Source of the DNA: Rhodoferax sp. AJA081-3
GTDB lineage: Bacteria > Pseudomonadota > Gammaproteobacteria > Burkholderiales > Burkholderiaceae_C
DNA length: 64,000 bases
NCBI RefSeq assembly: GCF_017798165.1
Contig: NZ_CP059068.1
Coordinates: 2,356,001 to 2,420,000 of the forward strand
Reading direction: 5' to 3'
The notes beneath the pieces were generated by a model that saw only the letters and a program-made list of their open reading frames with translations, searched no databases and was not told the DNA's origin. A program made the position numbers and the translations under genes. This document shows positions 24,953-32,922 of this stretch, in pieces. Each line of letters opens with the position of its first letter. Positions within the stretch are counted from its first letter, which is position 1.

Positions 24953-26386
24953 CTACTGCTCCGCCCGCAACCTCTCAAACGTATCCCAAAACTGCGCATC
25001 CTGCGTCGTCGCAAAGTTGACACGCATCAGCGTGCTGGGCTGGCGTTCGGCGTGGAACAAGGCGCCGGGGGCGAGCAGATAACCCTCGTCCAGCATGCGC
25101 TGCGACAACACGTCGGTGTCCACCCCGGTTTCGACCCAGCCAAACAAACCCGCTGGTGGCGTGGCAAAGCTGCAGCCGTGGGCGAGCGCCAGCTTGACGC
25201 TGCGGGCGCGGGCCTGGTCCAGCCGGGTACGGATGCGTTCGGCGTGGCGGCGCAGCTGGCCCTGGTCTATGCACCAGGCCAAGGCCTTTTCCAGTAGCGC
25301 CGGTGTGGTCAGCGTGGCCAGCAGCTTGGTGTCCACAAAAGCCTCCACCAGCGAGGCCGGCGCGGCCAGAAAACCCACGCGCCAGCCCGGCGCCAGTATC
25401 TTGGCAAAGCCACTGACATAAATGGTGCGTTGCAGGCCGTCGAGCGCACACAGGCGCGTGGCGTGGTCAGGGGCGATGTGGCTGTAGGTGTCGTCCTCGA
25501 CGATGTGGAAGTTGTGCGTATTGGCCAGTTGCAGCACCCGGTGCGCGCTGCCGGGCGTCAGGCAATAGCCGGTGGGATTGTGGAACACGCTGACGCTGAC
25601 AAACAGCTTGGGCGCATGCAGTTCGCAGTAACGCGCCATCACATCCAGGTCTGGCCCGTCCGCGCGGCGGGGTACCGGCAAGATGCGTATGCCCAGTGCT
25701 GCCAGGCGGGCGAATTCGATGGCCCAGCCGGGCTCCTCCACCATCACATAGTCGCCGGCGCGCAGCAGGGTGCGGCTCACAATATCCAGCGCGTGGGTAG
25801 CGCCCACGGTGGTGACGATCTGGCCGGGCGCTGCGTGCACGTTGTAGGCCACCAGCTTTTGCGACAGGGCCTGGCGCAGACCGCTGTCGCCCGCCGGCTC
25901 CCCGTACTGCAGCGAGAAAGATTGCAGCGAACGGGTGCTGGTGACCTTGCGCACGGCGGCGGGCATAAACGTGGTCTCCAGCCAGTCCGACGGGAACACC
26001 CCCATGCCGGGTTGCGGCTTGTCCGAGCTGCCGTGGAACATGCCGCGTATCAGCGCGGTGGCGTTCACCGGCACGTGCTGCGCCTGAAAACCACCCCGTG
26101 GGCGCATAGGCACTACAAAATCAATAGCACCACTATCAGCACCATCAGGGGCTACAGCCATTTCCCGTACATAGAAACCCTTGTTCTTGCGGGCTTCCAC
26201 CAGCCCCTGGGCCAACAACTGGTCATAGGCGGCCACCACGGTGGACGGGCTCACGCCCTGCTGCTGCGCACACTGGCGCACCGAGGGCAGGCGCGCACCG
26301 GGCGCCAGCAGCCGGGTGCGGATGCGCTCAGCAAAACGGGTGCACAGCTGCTCGGTCAGTGACTGGGATGCGGTCTTCATCAACAT
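24953..26386 (-). CDS. MocR-type regulator: GntR wHTH fused to aminotransferase
   Basis: This 477-residue protein has a GntR winged helix (about 8-75, LPSVRQCAQQQGVSPSTVVAAYDQL) joined to a fold-type I aminotransferase-like domain (about 105-475) with the PLP lysine at K329 (SGFAKILAPGWR). MocR proteins use PLP and an amine ligand to regulate a neighbouring gene, here probably the divergent lysE-type exporter. The linker (about 74-92) is encoded by a copy of the dispersed repeat. An ATG two codons inside (26380) is possible. The nested inverted repeats at 26455-26511 are the probable operator. Confidence 0.88.
   Translation of the reverse strand: MLMKTASQSLTEQLCTRFAERIRTRLLAPGARLPSVRQCAQQQGVSPSTVVAAYDQLLAQGLVEARKNKGFYVREMAVAPDGADSGAIDFVVPMRPRGGFQAQHVPVNATALIRGMFHGSSDKPQPGMGVFPSDWLETTFMPAAVRKVTSTRSLQSFSLQYGEPAGDSGLRQALSQKLVAYNVHAAPGQIVTTVGATHALDIVSRTLLRAGDYVMVEEPGWAIEFARLAALGIRILPVPRRADGPDLDVMARYCELHAPKLFVSVSVFHNPTGYCLTPGSAHRVLQLANTHNFHIVEDDTYSHIAPDHATRLCALDGLQRTIYVSGFAKILAPGWRVGFLAAPASLVEAFVDTKLLATLTTPALLEKALAWCIDQGQLRRHAERIRTRLDQARARSVKLALAHGCSFATPPAGLFGWVETGVDTDVLSQRMLDEGYLLAPGALFHAERQPSTLMRVNFATTQDAQFWDTFERLRAEQ
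26110..26166 (+). repeat. Dispersed GGGGGCTA repeat, copy 3 (inside the MocR gene)
   Basis: CACTACAAAATCAATAGCACC, split over the arm, precedes ATCAGGGGCTACAGCCATTT. It reads on the + strand, so it is antisense to its host gene, and it encodes the linker between the DNA-binding and aminotransferase-like domains in frame. It is somewhat diverged from the others. Confidence 0.6.
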
Positions 26387-26454
26387 GGTGCGGGCCTCGT
26401 CGTCCGATAGGTGGCAAGGGGCAGGCCACCGGCGGTGTGCGCCTGTGTTGCCCC

Positions 26455-26511
26455 AATCAACAATACAGTTTCAGCGAATGACCTTGAAACTGTACTGGTA
26501 GTGTGTTGATT
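26455..26511. promoter_or_regulatory. Nested inverted repeats in the mocR-lysE divergent promoter
   Basis: An inner perfect 10-bp repeat, TACAGTTTCA (26464-26473) and TGAAACTGTA (26485-26494), lies within an outer perfect 8-bp pair, AATCAACA (26455-26462) and TGTTGATT (26504-26511). The centres differ by four bases. This is the likely operator for the MocR regulator and controls the exporter. Confidence 0.6.
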
Positions 26512-26531
26512 TCAACTATAAAGTCTGTTGC

Positions 26532-27143
26532 ATGACTTGGCAAGAATTCACGGCACTACTGGTACTGGCCACGGCGATGAGCTTCTCGCCCGGCCCCAAC
26601 ACCACGCTGGCCACCGCACTGGCAGCCAATGGCGGCCTGCGCCGCGCCATGCCCTTTGTCTGCGCCGTGCCGCTGGGCTGGAGCGCGCTGCTAATGCTCT
26701 GCGCACTGGGTCTGGGGGCCCTGGTGCTGGCCGTGCCGCTCTTGAGCTGGGCGGTCAAGATTGTGGGCGTGGCCTACCTACTGTGGCTGGCCTTCAAACT
26801 GAGCCAGTCGCGCCAACTGGGCGAGGCCGACGCGGCGCGGCTGCAGGTGGGCTTCTGGCAAGGTGTGGCGCTGCAGTTTGTCAACATCAAGGCCTGGATG
26901 CTGGCCCTGGCCATTGTGGGTGGCTGGATCGCCGGGCGCGCTGACCCCGGCCAGCGCCTGGCGGTGGTGGTGCCGACCATGCTGGTCTTCGCCTTTGCCA
27001 GCAATTTGCTGTACGCCACGCTGGGCTCCCTGTTGCGGGACTGGCTGCGCGGCCCACTGGGCAGCGGCAAGCGCCTGCTGGCCTTCAACCGCGTGATGGC
27101 CGTTGTGCTGGTGGCCACCGCCCTGTGGATGCTGACCGTATGA
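26532..27143 (+). CDS. LysE/RhtB-family amino acid exporter
   Basis: This 203-residue membrane protein has about six helices and the LysE family motif near the N-terminus (AMSFSPGPNTTLATALAANGG). This family exports basic or neutral amino acids and related small molecules. It is divergent from the MocR-type regulator, a common pairing. Its stop overlaps the start of the next exporter gene (TATGA). The substrate cannot be named from sequence. Confidence 0.88.
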   Translation: MTWQEFTALLVLATAMSFSPGPNTTLATALAANGGLRRAMPFVCAVPLGWSALLMLCALGLGALVLAVPLLSWAVKIVGVAYLLWLAFKLSQSRQLGEADAARLQVGFWQGVALQFVNIKAWMLALAIVGGWIAGRADPGQRLAVVVPTMLVFAFASNLLYATLGSLLRDWLRGPLGSGKRLLAFNRVMAVVLVATALWMLTV

Positions 27144-28084
27144 CAACCACCACCATGGCTAACCAACGCCAGATCAACCAGGGCCTGTGGCTGGGCCTGC
27201 TGGGCATCGCCATCTTTTCGGTAACGCTGCCCATGACCCGTATGGCGGTGGGCACGGCCGAAGCCCCGCAGATGTCGGGCTTCTTTATTGCCATGGGCCG
27301 TGCGGTGGTGGCGGCCGCGCTGTCGGGTGCCTTTCTGCTGCTGACCCGCGCGCCCCTGCCGCGCCGCGAAGACTGGCTGCCGCTGGCAATCACGGCGGGT
27401 GGTGTGGTGTTTGGCTTCCCCCTTTTCACGTCCTTCGCCATGCGGTATGTAGAGGCCACACACGCCAGCGTCATCATTGGTGTGCTACCGCTGGCCACTG
27501 CCGCCGTGGGCGCACTGCTGCACCGCCAGCGCCCGTCCTTGGGCTTTTGGTTGTGCGCGGCGCTGGGCAGTGCGCTGGTGGCGGTGTTTGCGGTGATGCG
27601 CGGCAGTGCATCCGCAGCCGGTGCCGCGTCGGGTGGTATGTCCGTGCACGGCGCAGACCTGCTCTTGGTGGCCGCCGTGTTGTGCGCTGCAGTGGGTTAC
27701 GGCTACGGCGCACGCCTGTCGCACCACATGAAGGCCGAGCATGTGATTTGCTGGGCCCTGGTGATCGCCCTGCCCCTGACGCTGCCGCTGTCGGCCTACC
27801 ACTGGCCCACCGCGCCTTTGCACAGCAGCGCCTGGTGGGGCTTTGCCTATGTGGCCGTGTTTTCGATGTGGCTGGGCTTTTTCGCCTGGTACCGCGGGCT
27901 GGCTTTGGGTGGCACGGTGCGGGTCAGCCAGGTGCAGCTGGTGCAACCCTTTTTGAGCATGCTGGTAGCTGTACCGCTGCTGGGTGAGAAGCTGGATGCA
28001 GTGACGCTGGGCTTTGGCCTGGCCGTGATTGCCACTGTGTTTTTTGGCAAGAAGATGCCGGTTTCTCAGCGGGTGGCGGCGTGA
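27140..28084 (+). CDS. DMT-superfamily (EamA) exporter
   Basis: This 314-residue protein has ten predicted helices in two EamA halves (about 20-150 and 170-305), with the usual LGEKLDAVTLGFGLAVIATV end. It starts at the ATG at 27140, overlapping the upstream stop by four bases; an earlier in-frame codon at 27125 is less likely. EamA transporters move metabolites outward; the pairing with LysE and nearby aminotransferase and PhzF genes suggests amino-acid-like substrates. Confidence 0.87.
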   Translation: MTTTTMANQRQINQGLWLGLLGIAIFSVTLPMTRMAVGTAEAPQMSGFFIAMGRAVVAAALSGAFLLLTRAPLPRREDWLPLAITAGGVVFGFPLFTSFAMRYVEATHASVIIGVLPLATAAVGALLHRQRPSLGFWLCAALGSALVAVFAVMRGSASAAGAASGGMSVHGADLLLVAAVLCAAVGYGYGARLSHHMKAEHVICWALVIALPLTLPLSAYHWPTAPLHSSAWWGFAYVAVFSMWLGFFAWYRGLALGGTVRVSQVQLVQPFLSMLVAVPLLGEKLDAVTLGFGLAVIATVFFGKKMPVSQRVAA

Positions 28085-28120
28085 AGACCATGGAGACATG
28101 TACGCCGTTGTTACCTGCCT

Positions 28121-28194
28121 GCCGGGGTGGGCAAGGCCGAGGCCCTCATGGTGCGGGTACGCACAAATCGGGCCTCGGCCTTACCCACCCTGGC
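28121..28194 (+). repeat. Long hairpin A with shared 24-nt tip
   Basis: Arms of 25 nt (28121-28145 and 28170-28194) pair at 23 of 25 positions, plus one G-U. The tip is 24 nt (28146-28169) and contains GTGCG-GGTA-CGCAC. The tip is the exact reverse complement of the tip of hairpin B, while the stems are unrelated. It lies 36 bp after the DMT gene. No T-run follows. Confidence 0.85.
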
Positions 28195-28245
28195 GAGTAC
28201 AGTGGATGGGTTCTCCACCCATTGCGCGCCTCCATTCTTTCCAGC

Positions 28246-28319
28246 AAGGGATTGCGGTATGCCGGTGTCCGATTTGTGCGTACCCGCACCATGAGGACAC
28301 CGGCATACCGCAATCCCTT
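28246..28319 (+). repeat. Long hairpin B with the same tip inverted
   Basis: Arms of 25 nt (28246-28270 and 28295-28319) pair perfectly. The 24-nt tip (28271-28294) is the exact reverse complement of hairpin A's tip (28146-28169). The stem sequence differs from A. The spacer between the hairpins is 51 nt and itself has a small palindrome. Confidence 0.85.
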
Positions 28320-28407
28320 ACCCCCACAAAACTGAACGTGCAGTGCCCCCAATCACTGCACCAAAGCGCAAAATCTATCCCTTAACCAAAAAACGAGGCA
28401 ACCCGAG

Positions 28408-29613
28408 ATGAAACCCAACGACCTCCCAACCAACACCCCCTGGACCATGGCTCGCCGCGCCGCGCGCATGAACCCCTCCGTGATCCGCGAGATCCTCAAG
28501 GTCACCGAGAAGCCCGGCATCATCAGTTTTGCAGGCGGCCTGCCCTCCAGCAAGACATTTCCGGTCAGTGAGTTCACCGCAGCCTGCACCCAGGTGCTGA
28601 CCCACGACGCACAAGCCGCACTGCAATACGCCGCCAGCGAAGGTTTTGCCCCGCTGCGCGAAATGGTCGCCGCCCGCCTGCCGTGGAACGTGGACCCGGC
28701 ACAGATTTTGATCACCACTGGCTCACAACAAGGCCTGGATCTGGTCGCCAAAATCTTGATCGACGCCGACAGCCGCGTGCTGGTCGAAACGCCCACCTAC
28801 CTGGGCGCATTGCAGGCTTTCACACCCATGGAACCCGAAGTGGTCAGCGTGGCCAGTGACGACGAAGGTGTGGACGTTGCCGACCTGGCGAGCAAGGTTG
28901 GCACCGGCGCCAGCAAGGCCCGTTTCCTCTACGTGTTGCCCAATTTCCAGAACCCCACTGGCCGCACCATGAGCGAGGCGCGCCGCGCCGCGCTGGTGGC
29001 CAAGGCCGCCGAACTGGGCCTGCCACTGATTGAAGACAACCCCTACGGCGACCTGTGGTTTGACAAAGAGCCACCTGCTCCGCTGACATCACGCAACCCC
29101 GAAGGCTGCATCTACCTGGGCTCGTTCTCCAAGGTGCTGGCACCCGGTTTGCGCCTGGGCTTTATCGTGGCGCCAAAAGGCATCTACTCCAAGCTGTTGC
29201 AGGCCAAGCAGGCCGCCGACCTGCACAGCCCGGGCTTCAACCAGCGCATGATTGCCGAGGTGATGAAGGACGGTTTCCTGGACCGCCACATCCCCACCAT
29301 CCGCGCGCTGTACAAGTCGCAACGCGACGCAATGCTGGAAGCATTGAAGAAAGACATGCCCAGCGACGTGACCTGGAATTCACCCGACGGCGGCATGTTC
29401 CTGTGGGCACGTTTGCCCGAAGGCATGAGCGCCCAAGAGCTGCTGCCCAAGGCCGTGGACAAGGGTGTGGCCTTTGTACCCGGCGCAGCGTTCTACAACG
29501 ACCATGCAGACCCGCGCACCATGCGCCTGTCCTTCGTCACGCCCAATGTGGACGAAATCCGCACTGGCGTAGCCGCGCTGGCCGCCGCCATCCGCGAACA
29601 CCGGGCTGGTTGA
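28408..29613 (+). CDS. PLP-dependent aminotransferase (2-aminoadipate/valine-pyruvate type)
   Basis: This 401-residue fold-type I aminotransferase has ITTGSQQGLDLVAKIL, the PNFQNPTG motif, the DNPYGDL segment and the PLP lysine at K242 (GSFSKVLAPGLRLG). It resembles LysN-type multi-substrate aminotransferases without the GntR domain. It could make or degrade branched-chain, aromatic or aminoadipate amino acids. The GST gene follows four bp later, so the two are one unit. Confidence 0.88.
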   Translation: MKPNDLPTNTPWTMARRAARMNPSVIREILKVTEKPGIISFAGGLPSSKTFPVSEFTAACTQVLTHDAQAALQYAASEGFAPLREMVAARLPWNVDPAQILITTGSQQGLDLVAKILIDADSRVLVETPTYLGALQAFTPMEPEVVSVASDDEGVDVADLASKVGTGASKARFLYVLPNFQNPTGRTMSEARRAALVAKAAELGLPLIEDNPYGDLWFDKEPPAPLTSRNPEGCIYLGSFSKVLAPGLRLGFIVAPKGIYSKLLQAKQAADLHSPGFNQRMIAEVMKDGFLDRHIPTIRALYKSQRDAMLEALKKDMPSDVTWNSPDGGMFLWARLPEGMSAQELLPKAVDKGVAFVPGAAFYNDHADPRTMRLSFVTPNVDEIRTGVAALAAAIREHRAG

Positions 29614-29617
29614 AGCC

Positions 29618-30292
29618 ATGGCGGACGACACCACCATTCGCCTGTGGGGCCGCATCAGCTCGCTGAATGTGCGCAAGGCCGTGTGGGCCGCGCAGGAGTT
29701 GGGGCTGGACTTCCAGCGCACCGATGCCGGCGCAGCCTACGGCGTGACGACCACGCCGGAGTACCAGAGCAAAAATCCGAATGGCCTGGTGCCGCTGCTG
29801 GAGATTGGGGACTTCACGCTGTGGGAGTCCAACACCATCGTGCGTTACCTGTGTGCGCGTTACAGCAACACCGAACACAACTTCTATCCGGCTGAACTGG
29901 AGCCCCGCTTCGATGCCGAGCGCTGGATGGACTGGCAACAAACCACGTTCAACCGCGCCGGTGGCCCGGCCTTCCTCCAGCTGGTGCGCACGGCGGCTGA
30001 AGCGCGCAATGCCGACGTGATACAGCAATCTGTGTCTGCAACCGAGCCCCTGTTGGCGCTGCTGGACAAGCATCTGCAAAGCCACGCCTATATGGGTGGC
30101 GACAGCTTTGGCATGGCCGATATTCCGCTGGGCTGCGAGATGCACCGCTGGTGGGGCATGCGCACCGCGCAGTTCGACGCCTATGGTGTGACCCGCCAGG
30201 AGCTGCAGGCCTTCCCCAACGTGCAGCGCTGGTTTGGCCAGCTGCAGCAACGCCCCGCCAGCCGCGGCGTTTTGGATGTAACCCTGAGCTGA
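29618..30292 (+). CDS. Glutathione S-transferase family protein
   Basis: This 224-residue protein has an N-terminal thioredoxin-like domain (about 1-85, with SSLNVRKAVWAAQELGL and the glutathione-binding NPNGLVPLLE and LWESNTIVRYL) and a C-terminal helical domain. A serine at the usual active-site position (S14 or S15) suggests a theta/beta-like enzyme. It conjugates or removes glutathione from electrophiles. It lies four bp after the aminotransferase gene. Confidence 0.88.
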   Translation: MADDTTIRLWGRISSLNVRKAVWAAQELGLDFQRTDAGAAYGVTTTPEYQSKNPNGLVPLLEIGDFTLWESNTIVRYLCARYSNTEHNFYPAELEPRFDAERWMDWQQTTFNRAGGPAFLQLVRTAAEARNADVIQQSVSATEPLLALLDKHLQSHAYMGGDSFGMADIPLGCEMHRWWGMRTAQFDAYGVTRQELQAFPNVQRWFGQLQQRPASRGVLDVTLS

Positions 30293-30298
30293 CATGTT

Positions 30299-30372
30299 GC
30301 CCCCACGCTCCGCCGCTTCGCGGGTCGCTGCCCCCCAAGGGGGCCTTCGCGCCTTGGGGCGGCCCGGCGGCA
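30299..30372. repeat. GC-rich intergenic repeat with terminator-like stem
   Basis: The stretch CCCCCACGCTCCGCC followed by TCGCTGCCCCCCAAGGGGGC and a CCCCAAGG...CCTTGGGG stem forms hairpins between the GST and PhzF genes. A related copy lies inverted at 51779-51831 after priA. It resembles a repeat common between genes in this family of bacteria and may act as a bidirectional terminator. Confidence 0.6.
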
Positions 30373-30395
30373 CTCATCCATCGAAATAAATTTCT

Positions 30396-31364
30396 ATGCA
30401 ACAACGCCCCTTCAAACAAGTTGACGTATTCACCGCCCAGGCCTACCGGGGCAACCCGCTGGCCGTGGTGCTGGATGGCACGGGCCTGAGCACCGAGGAC
30501 ATGCAGCAGTTCGCCCGCTGGACCAATTTGTCCGAGACCACCTTCCTGCTGCCGCCCACACCCGAAGCGGCTGCCGAAGGTGCGGACTACCAGGTGCGCA
30601 TCTTCACGCCCGGCTACGAAATGCCCTTTGCTGGCCACCCAACGCTGGGCAGCTGCCATGCCTGGCTGGAGCACGGTGGCGTGCCGAAAACGCCAGGTCT
30701 GGTGGTGCAGCAATGCAAGGTGGGCCTGATCCGCATCAACCAGGCCGGTGGCCGCCCCGCCTTTGCCGCACCGGCGCTGAAGCGCAGCGACGCCACGCCT
30801 GAACTGGTGGCCGCGCTGGCCGACGCGCTGGGTCTGCCGCTGGCCCACATCGTGGCCAGCCAGCATCTGAACAACGGCCCCACCCACTTTGGCATCTTGG
30901 TCGATGACCTGACGGTGTTGCTGGGCCTAAGCCCGGACGCCGTGCAACTCAACACCGTGCTCAGCGGTGCTGGCATCAGCGGTGTGGGTGTTGCCATGGT
31001 GCAGCCCGCAGACGATGCGGCGGGGCCTGGCACCGCTTTGATTGGCCGCTCCAACCGCGAGGCACGCGCCTTTGTCGGTGGTGGTGGCACAAGCAGTTCG
31101 GCCGCGGTAGACGAACCCACGGTCGAAGTACGTTTCTTCTTCGACCACGGCAAAGGCGTGGGTGAAGACCCGGTCACCGGCAGCTTCAACGCCAGCCTGG
31201 CGCAGTGGTTGATCGCCACCCGCCATGCACCCGCGCAGTACGTGGCCGCGCAAGGCACCTGCCTGGGCGTGTTGGGCCGTGTGCATATCCGCCAGGACGC
31301 GGATGGACAGGTCTGGGTGGGTGGCGACGCTGTCACCTGCATCAACGGCAGCGTGCTGCTGTAG
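30396..31364 (+). CDS. PhzF-family isomerase-like protein
   Basis: This 322-residue protein has the family start KQVDVFTAQAYRGNPLAVVL, the conserved Glu in NLSETTF (E47) and the MPFAGHPTLGS motif. The C-terminal half repeats the diaminopimelate-epimerase-like fold, including the EDPVTGS motif. PhzF proteins isomerise small acids; most outside phenazine clusters have unknown substrates. There is no phenazine cluster here. The next gene starts 24 bp later. Confidence 0.9.
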   Translation: MQQRPFKQVDVFTAQAYRGNPLAVVLDGTGLSTEDMQQFARWTNLSETTFLLPPTPEAAAEGADYQVRIFTPGYEMPFAGHPTLGSCHAWLEHGGVPKTPGLVVQQCKVGLIRINQAGGRPAFAAPALKRSDATPELVAALADALGLPLAHIVASQHLNNGPTHFGILVDDLTVLLGLSPDAVQLNTVLSGAGISGVGVAMVQPADDAAGPGTALIGRSNREARAFVGGGGTSSSAAVDEPTVEVRFFFDHGKGVGEDPVTGSFNASLAQWLIATRHAPAQYVAAQGTCLGVLGRVHIRQDADGQVWVGGDAVTCINGSVLL

Positions 31365-31387
31365 CCAGGGCAGCGGTCGGTCAGCGG

Positions 31388-32068
31388 ATGGCTTGCATCG
31401 ACCACCTCGTGGTGATGGCCTCCAACCTGGCGCAGGGCGTGGCCTGGTGTGAGGCCACGCTGGGCGTCACACCCGGGCGCGGTGGTGAACACCCGCTGAT
31501 GGGCACCCACAATCGCCTGCTGAAAATAGCCACCGCAGAACACCGCACGGCCTATCTGGAAATAATCGCTATCAATCCGATAGCAATACCATCAATAAAT
31601 ACGGGGGCTAGACGCTGGTTTGACATGGATTACCCAGCGCTGCAGGCCCACGTGGCCCAGCACGGGCCCCAACTCACACACTTTGTCGCCGGCGTGCCGG
31701 ACATCACCGCGGCCGTGGCTGCGCTGGCCGCGCAGGGCCTGGACCGGGGCGCGATTGTGCAGGCCTCCCGCACCACGCCCAGTGGCCTGCTGCAGTGGCA
31801 GATCAGCGTGCGGGCAGACGGCCAACGCCTGTTCGATGGCTGCCTGCCTACGCTGATCCAATGGGGCACCACCCACCCTACCGATGCCATGTCCGACAGC
31901 GGCGTGGCGCTGCTGGGTCTGCAGGTGCAGCATCCACAGGCTGCAACATTGGCCAGCGCCTACAACACCCTGGGGCTGTCCGACCGGGTTACACCCGCCC
32001 CGGGTCCCGCGCGCCTGAGCGCCCGCCTGCAAACGCCCAAGGGGCTTGTCGAGATCCACACACCCTGA
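31388..32068 (+). CDS. VOC/glyoxalase-like domain protein
   Basis: This 226-residue protein has the VOC-like beta-alpha start ACIDHLVVMASNLAQGVAW and a conserved YLEIIAI strand. Similar proteins are annotated as glyoxalase-like. The reaction is unknown. The ATG at 31388 gives the family start; the frame is open earlier but lacks family sequence. Residues about 59-79 come from a copy of the dispersed repeat, which lengthens a loop (PIAIPSINTGARRWFD) that is usually shorter and proline-rich. Confidence 0.78.
   Translation: MACIDHLVVMASNLAQGVAWCEATLGVTPGRGGEHPLMGTHNRLLKIATAEHRTAYLEIIAINPIAIPSINTGARRWFDMDYPALQAHVAQHGPQLTHFVAGVPDITAAVAALAAQGLDRGAIVQASRTTPSGLLQWQISVRADGQRLFDGCLPTLIQWGTTHPTDAMSDSGVALLGLQVQHPQAATLASAYNTLGLSDRVTPAPGPARLSARLQTPKGLVEIHTP
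31563..31624 (+). repeat. Dispersed GGGGGCTA repeat, copy 4 (inside the VOC gene)
   Basis: TCGCTATCAATCCGATAGC followed by AATACGGGGGCTAGACGC and TTTGAC. The copy is in frame with its gene and in the same direction. Its symmetry arm (GCTATC...GATAGC) is well kept. Confidence 0.75.
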
Positions 32069-32103
32069 GTCTGCCCATCCTCGGCGGGCCTTGACGCTGG
32101 GGG

Positions 32104-32135
32104 TTGGCACCCTGGGGTTGCAACCGTGGTGCCAA
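32104..32135. other. Nested palindromes after the VOC gene
   Basis: TTGGCACC (32104-32111) and GGTGCCAA (32128-32135) flank the perfect palindrome GGTTGCAACC (32116-32125). This lies in the 119-bp gap before the next gene and could be a terminator-like structure or an operator. No T-run is present. Confidence 0.4.
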
Positions 32136-32187
32136 GGCCCAGAAGGTGATATACCCGCGTCATTGTTCTTGAAACAAGGAGACGGTG

Positions 32188-32910
32188 ATGAGAATGCGTG
32201 GCAAATGCGTGGGTCTGTCGGCTCTGGCCGGGTTGGCCCTGGCGGGGCCGGCCCTGGCGGCCGGATTGAGCCTGGTCCCTGGAGCGGCGGTGTATGACGC
32301 CGACGGTTTTGTCAGAATTTCGGGCGAGATTCAGAACAACACCGGCAAAACGGTGTGCACCCCCCAGGTGGATGTGTTCCTGAAAGACGCCGCGGGCAAA
32401 CCCATCACGGTCACGTCTGTTCTGACCGAGACCAAAAGAGGCTTGCAGCAGGAGCCCACCGACGGTGTGCTCTCTACACGCCACTGGCTGCCCAACGGCG
32501 AGGTGGCGGTGTTTACCTACCTGCGCGACGTGAAAAAGCTGGGTGGTGCAAAACCGACCCAGCATGTGCTGGCCTTGTCCGCCCGCGCATGTGAAGGGGC
32601 CTTGCCAAAAATCACCGTGGAGGGATTCAAGGACACGGTTGACTCCGTCGGTTCCCACGCCGTGTCGGGTACGCTGCGCAATACAGGCAGTGTGCCCTGC
32701 CGCTCGCCCAAAATTGTGCTGGGCTTTTATGGGACCGACGGCACACTGATCGAGACCAACTACATTGAGCCAGACGCGACCTTCCAAAAACAGCTGGCCC
32801 CGGGAAAAAGCGTCGCGTTTTCACGAGACGCGATGGCGTCGCCCGATTGGCAAAAGCCGGTCAAGTTCAGCTTCAAGTACTGGGGCGATTGCGCTTCACA
32901 CGAACCCTGA
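32188..32910 (+). CDS. Exported protein of unknown function
   Basis: This 240-residue protein has a signal peptide (about 1-23, ALAGPALAAG) and two repeated beta-sandwich-like halves, each starting with an ISGEIQNNTGKTVCTPQVDV or VSGTLRNTGSVPCRSPKIVL type strand. The pattern resembles FxLYD-type Ig-like domains. Cysteines are placed in pairs and may form disulfides. AAGGAG at 32176-32181 supports the ATG at 32188. No function can be given; it is followed 12 bp later by another exported protein. Confidence 0.6.
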   Translation: MRMRGKCVGLSALAGLALAGPALAAGLSLVPGAAVYDADGFVRISGEIQNNTGKTVCTPQVDVFLKDAAGKPITVTSVLTETKRGLQQEPTDGVLSTRHWLPNGEVAVFTYLRDVKKLGGAKPTQHVLALSARACEGALPKITVEGFKDTVDSVGSHAVSGTLRNTGSVPCRSPKIVLGFYGTDGTLIETNYIEPDATFQKQLAPGKSVAFSRDAMASPDWQKPVKFSFKYWGDCASHEP

Positions 32911-32922
32911 TGTAGCCGGCGC

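Larger units (their letters stand above)
28085..28407. other. 323-bp gap dominated by two long hairpins
   Basis: No gene is seen. The gap holds two 74-nt hairpins (28121-28194 and 28246-28319), a small 6-bp hairpin between them (ATGGGT 28206-28211, ACCCAT 28217-28222), and about 88 bp of ordinary sequence before the aminotransferase start. Confidence 0.75.

Noticed and set aside
28121-28319. CRISPR array or integron attC sites in the hairpin pair
   Set aside because: There are only two units, inverted to each other, with no repeat-spacer periodicity, no cas or integrase gene and no RYYYAAC core found.
30396-31364. Phenazine biosynthesis locus suggested by the PhzF protein
   Set aside because: No other phz gene is present; the family is widespread outside phenazine makers.
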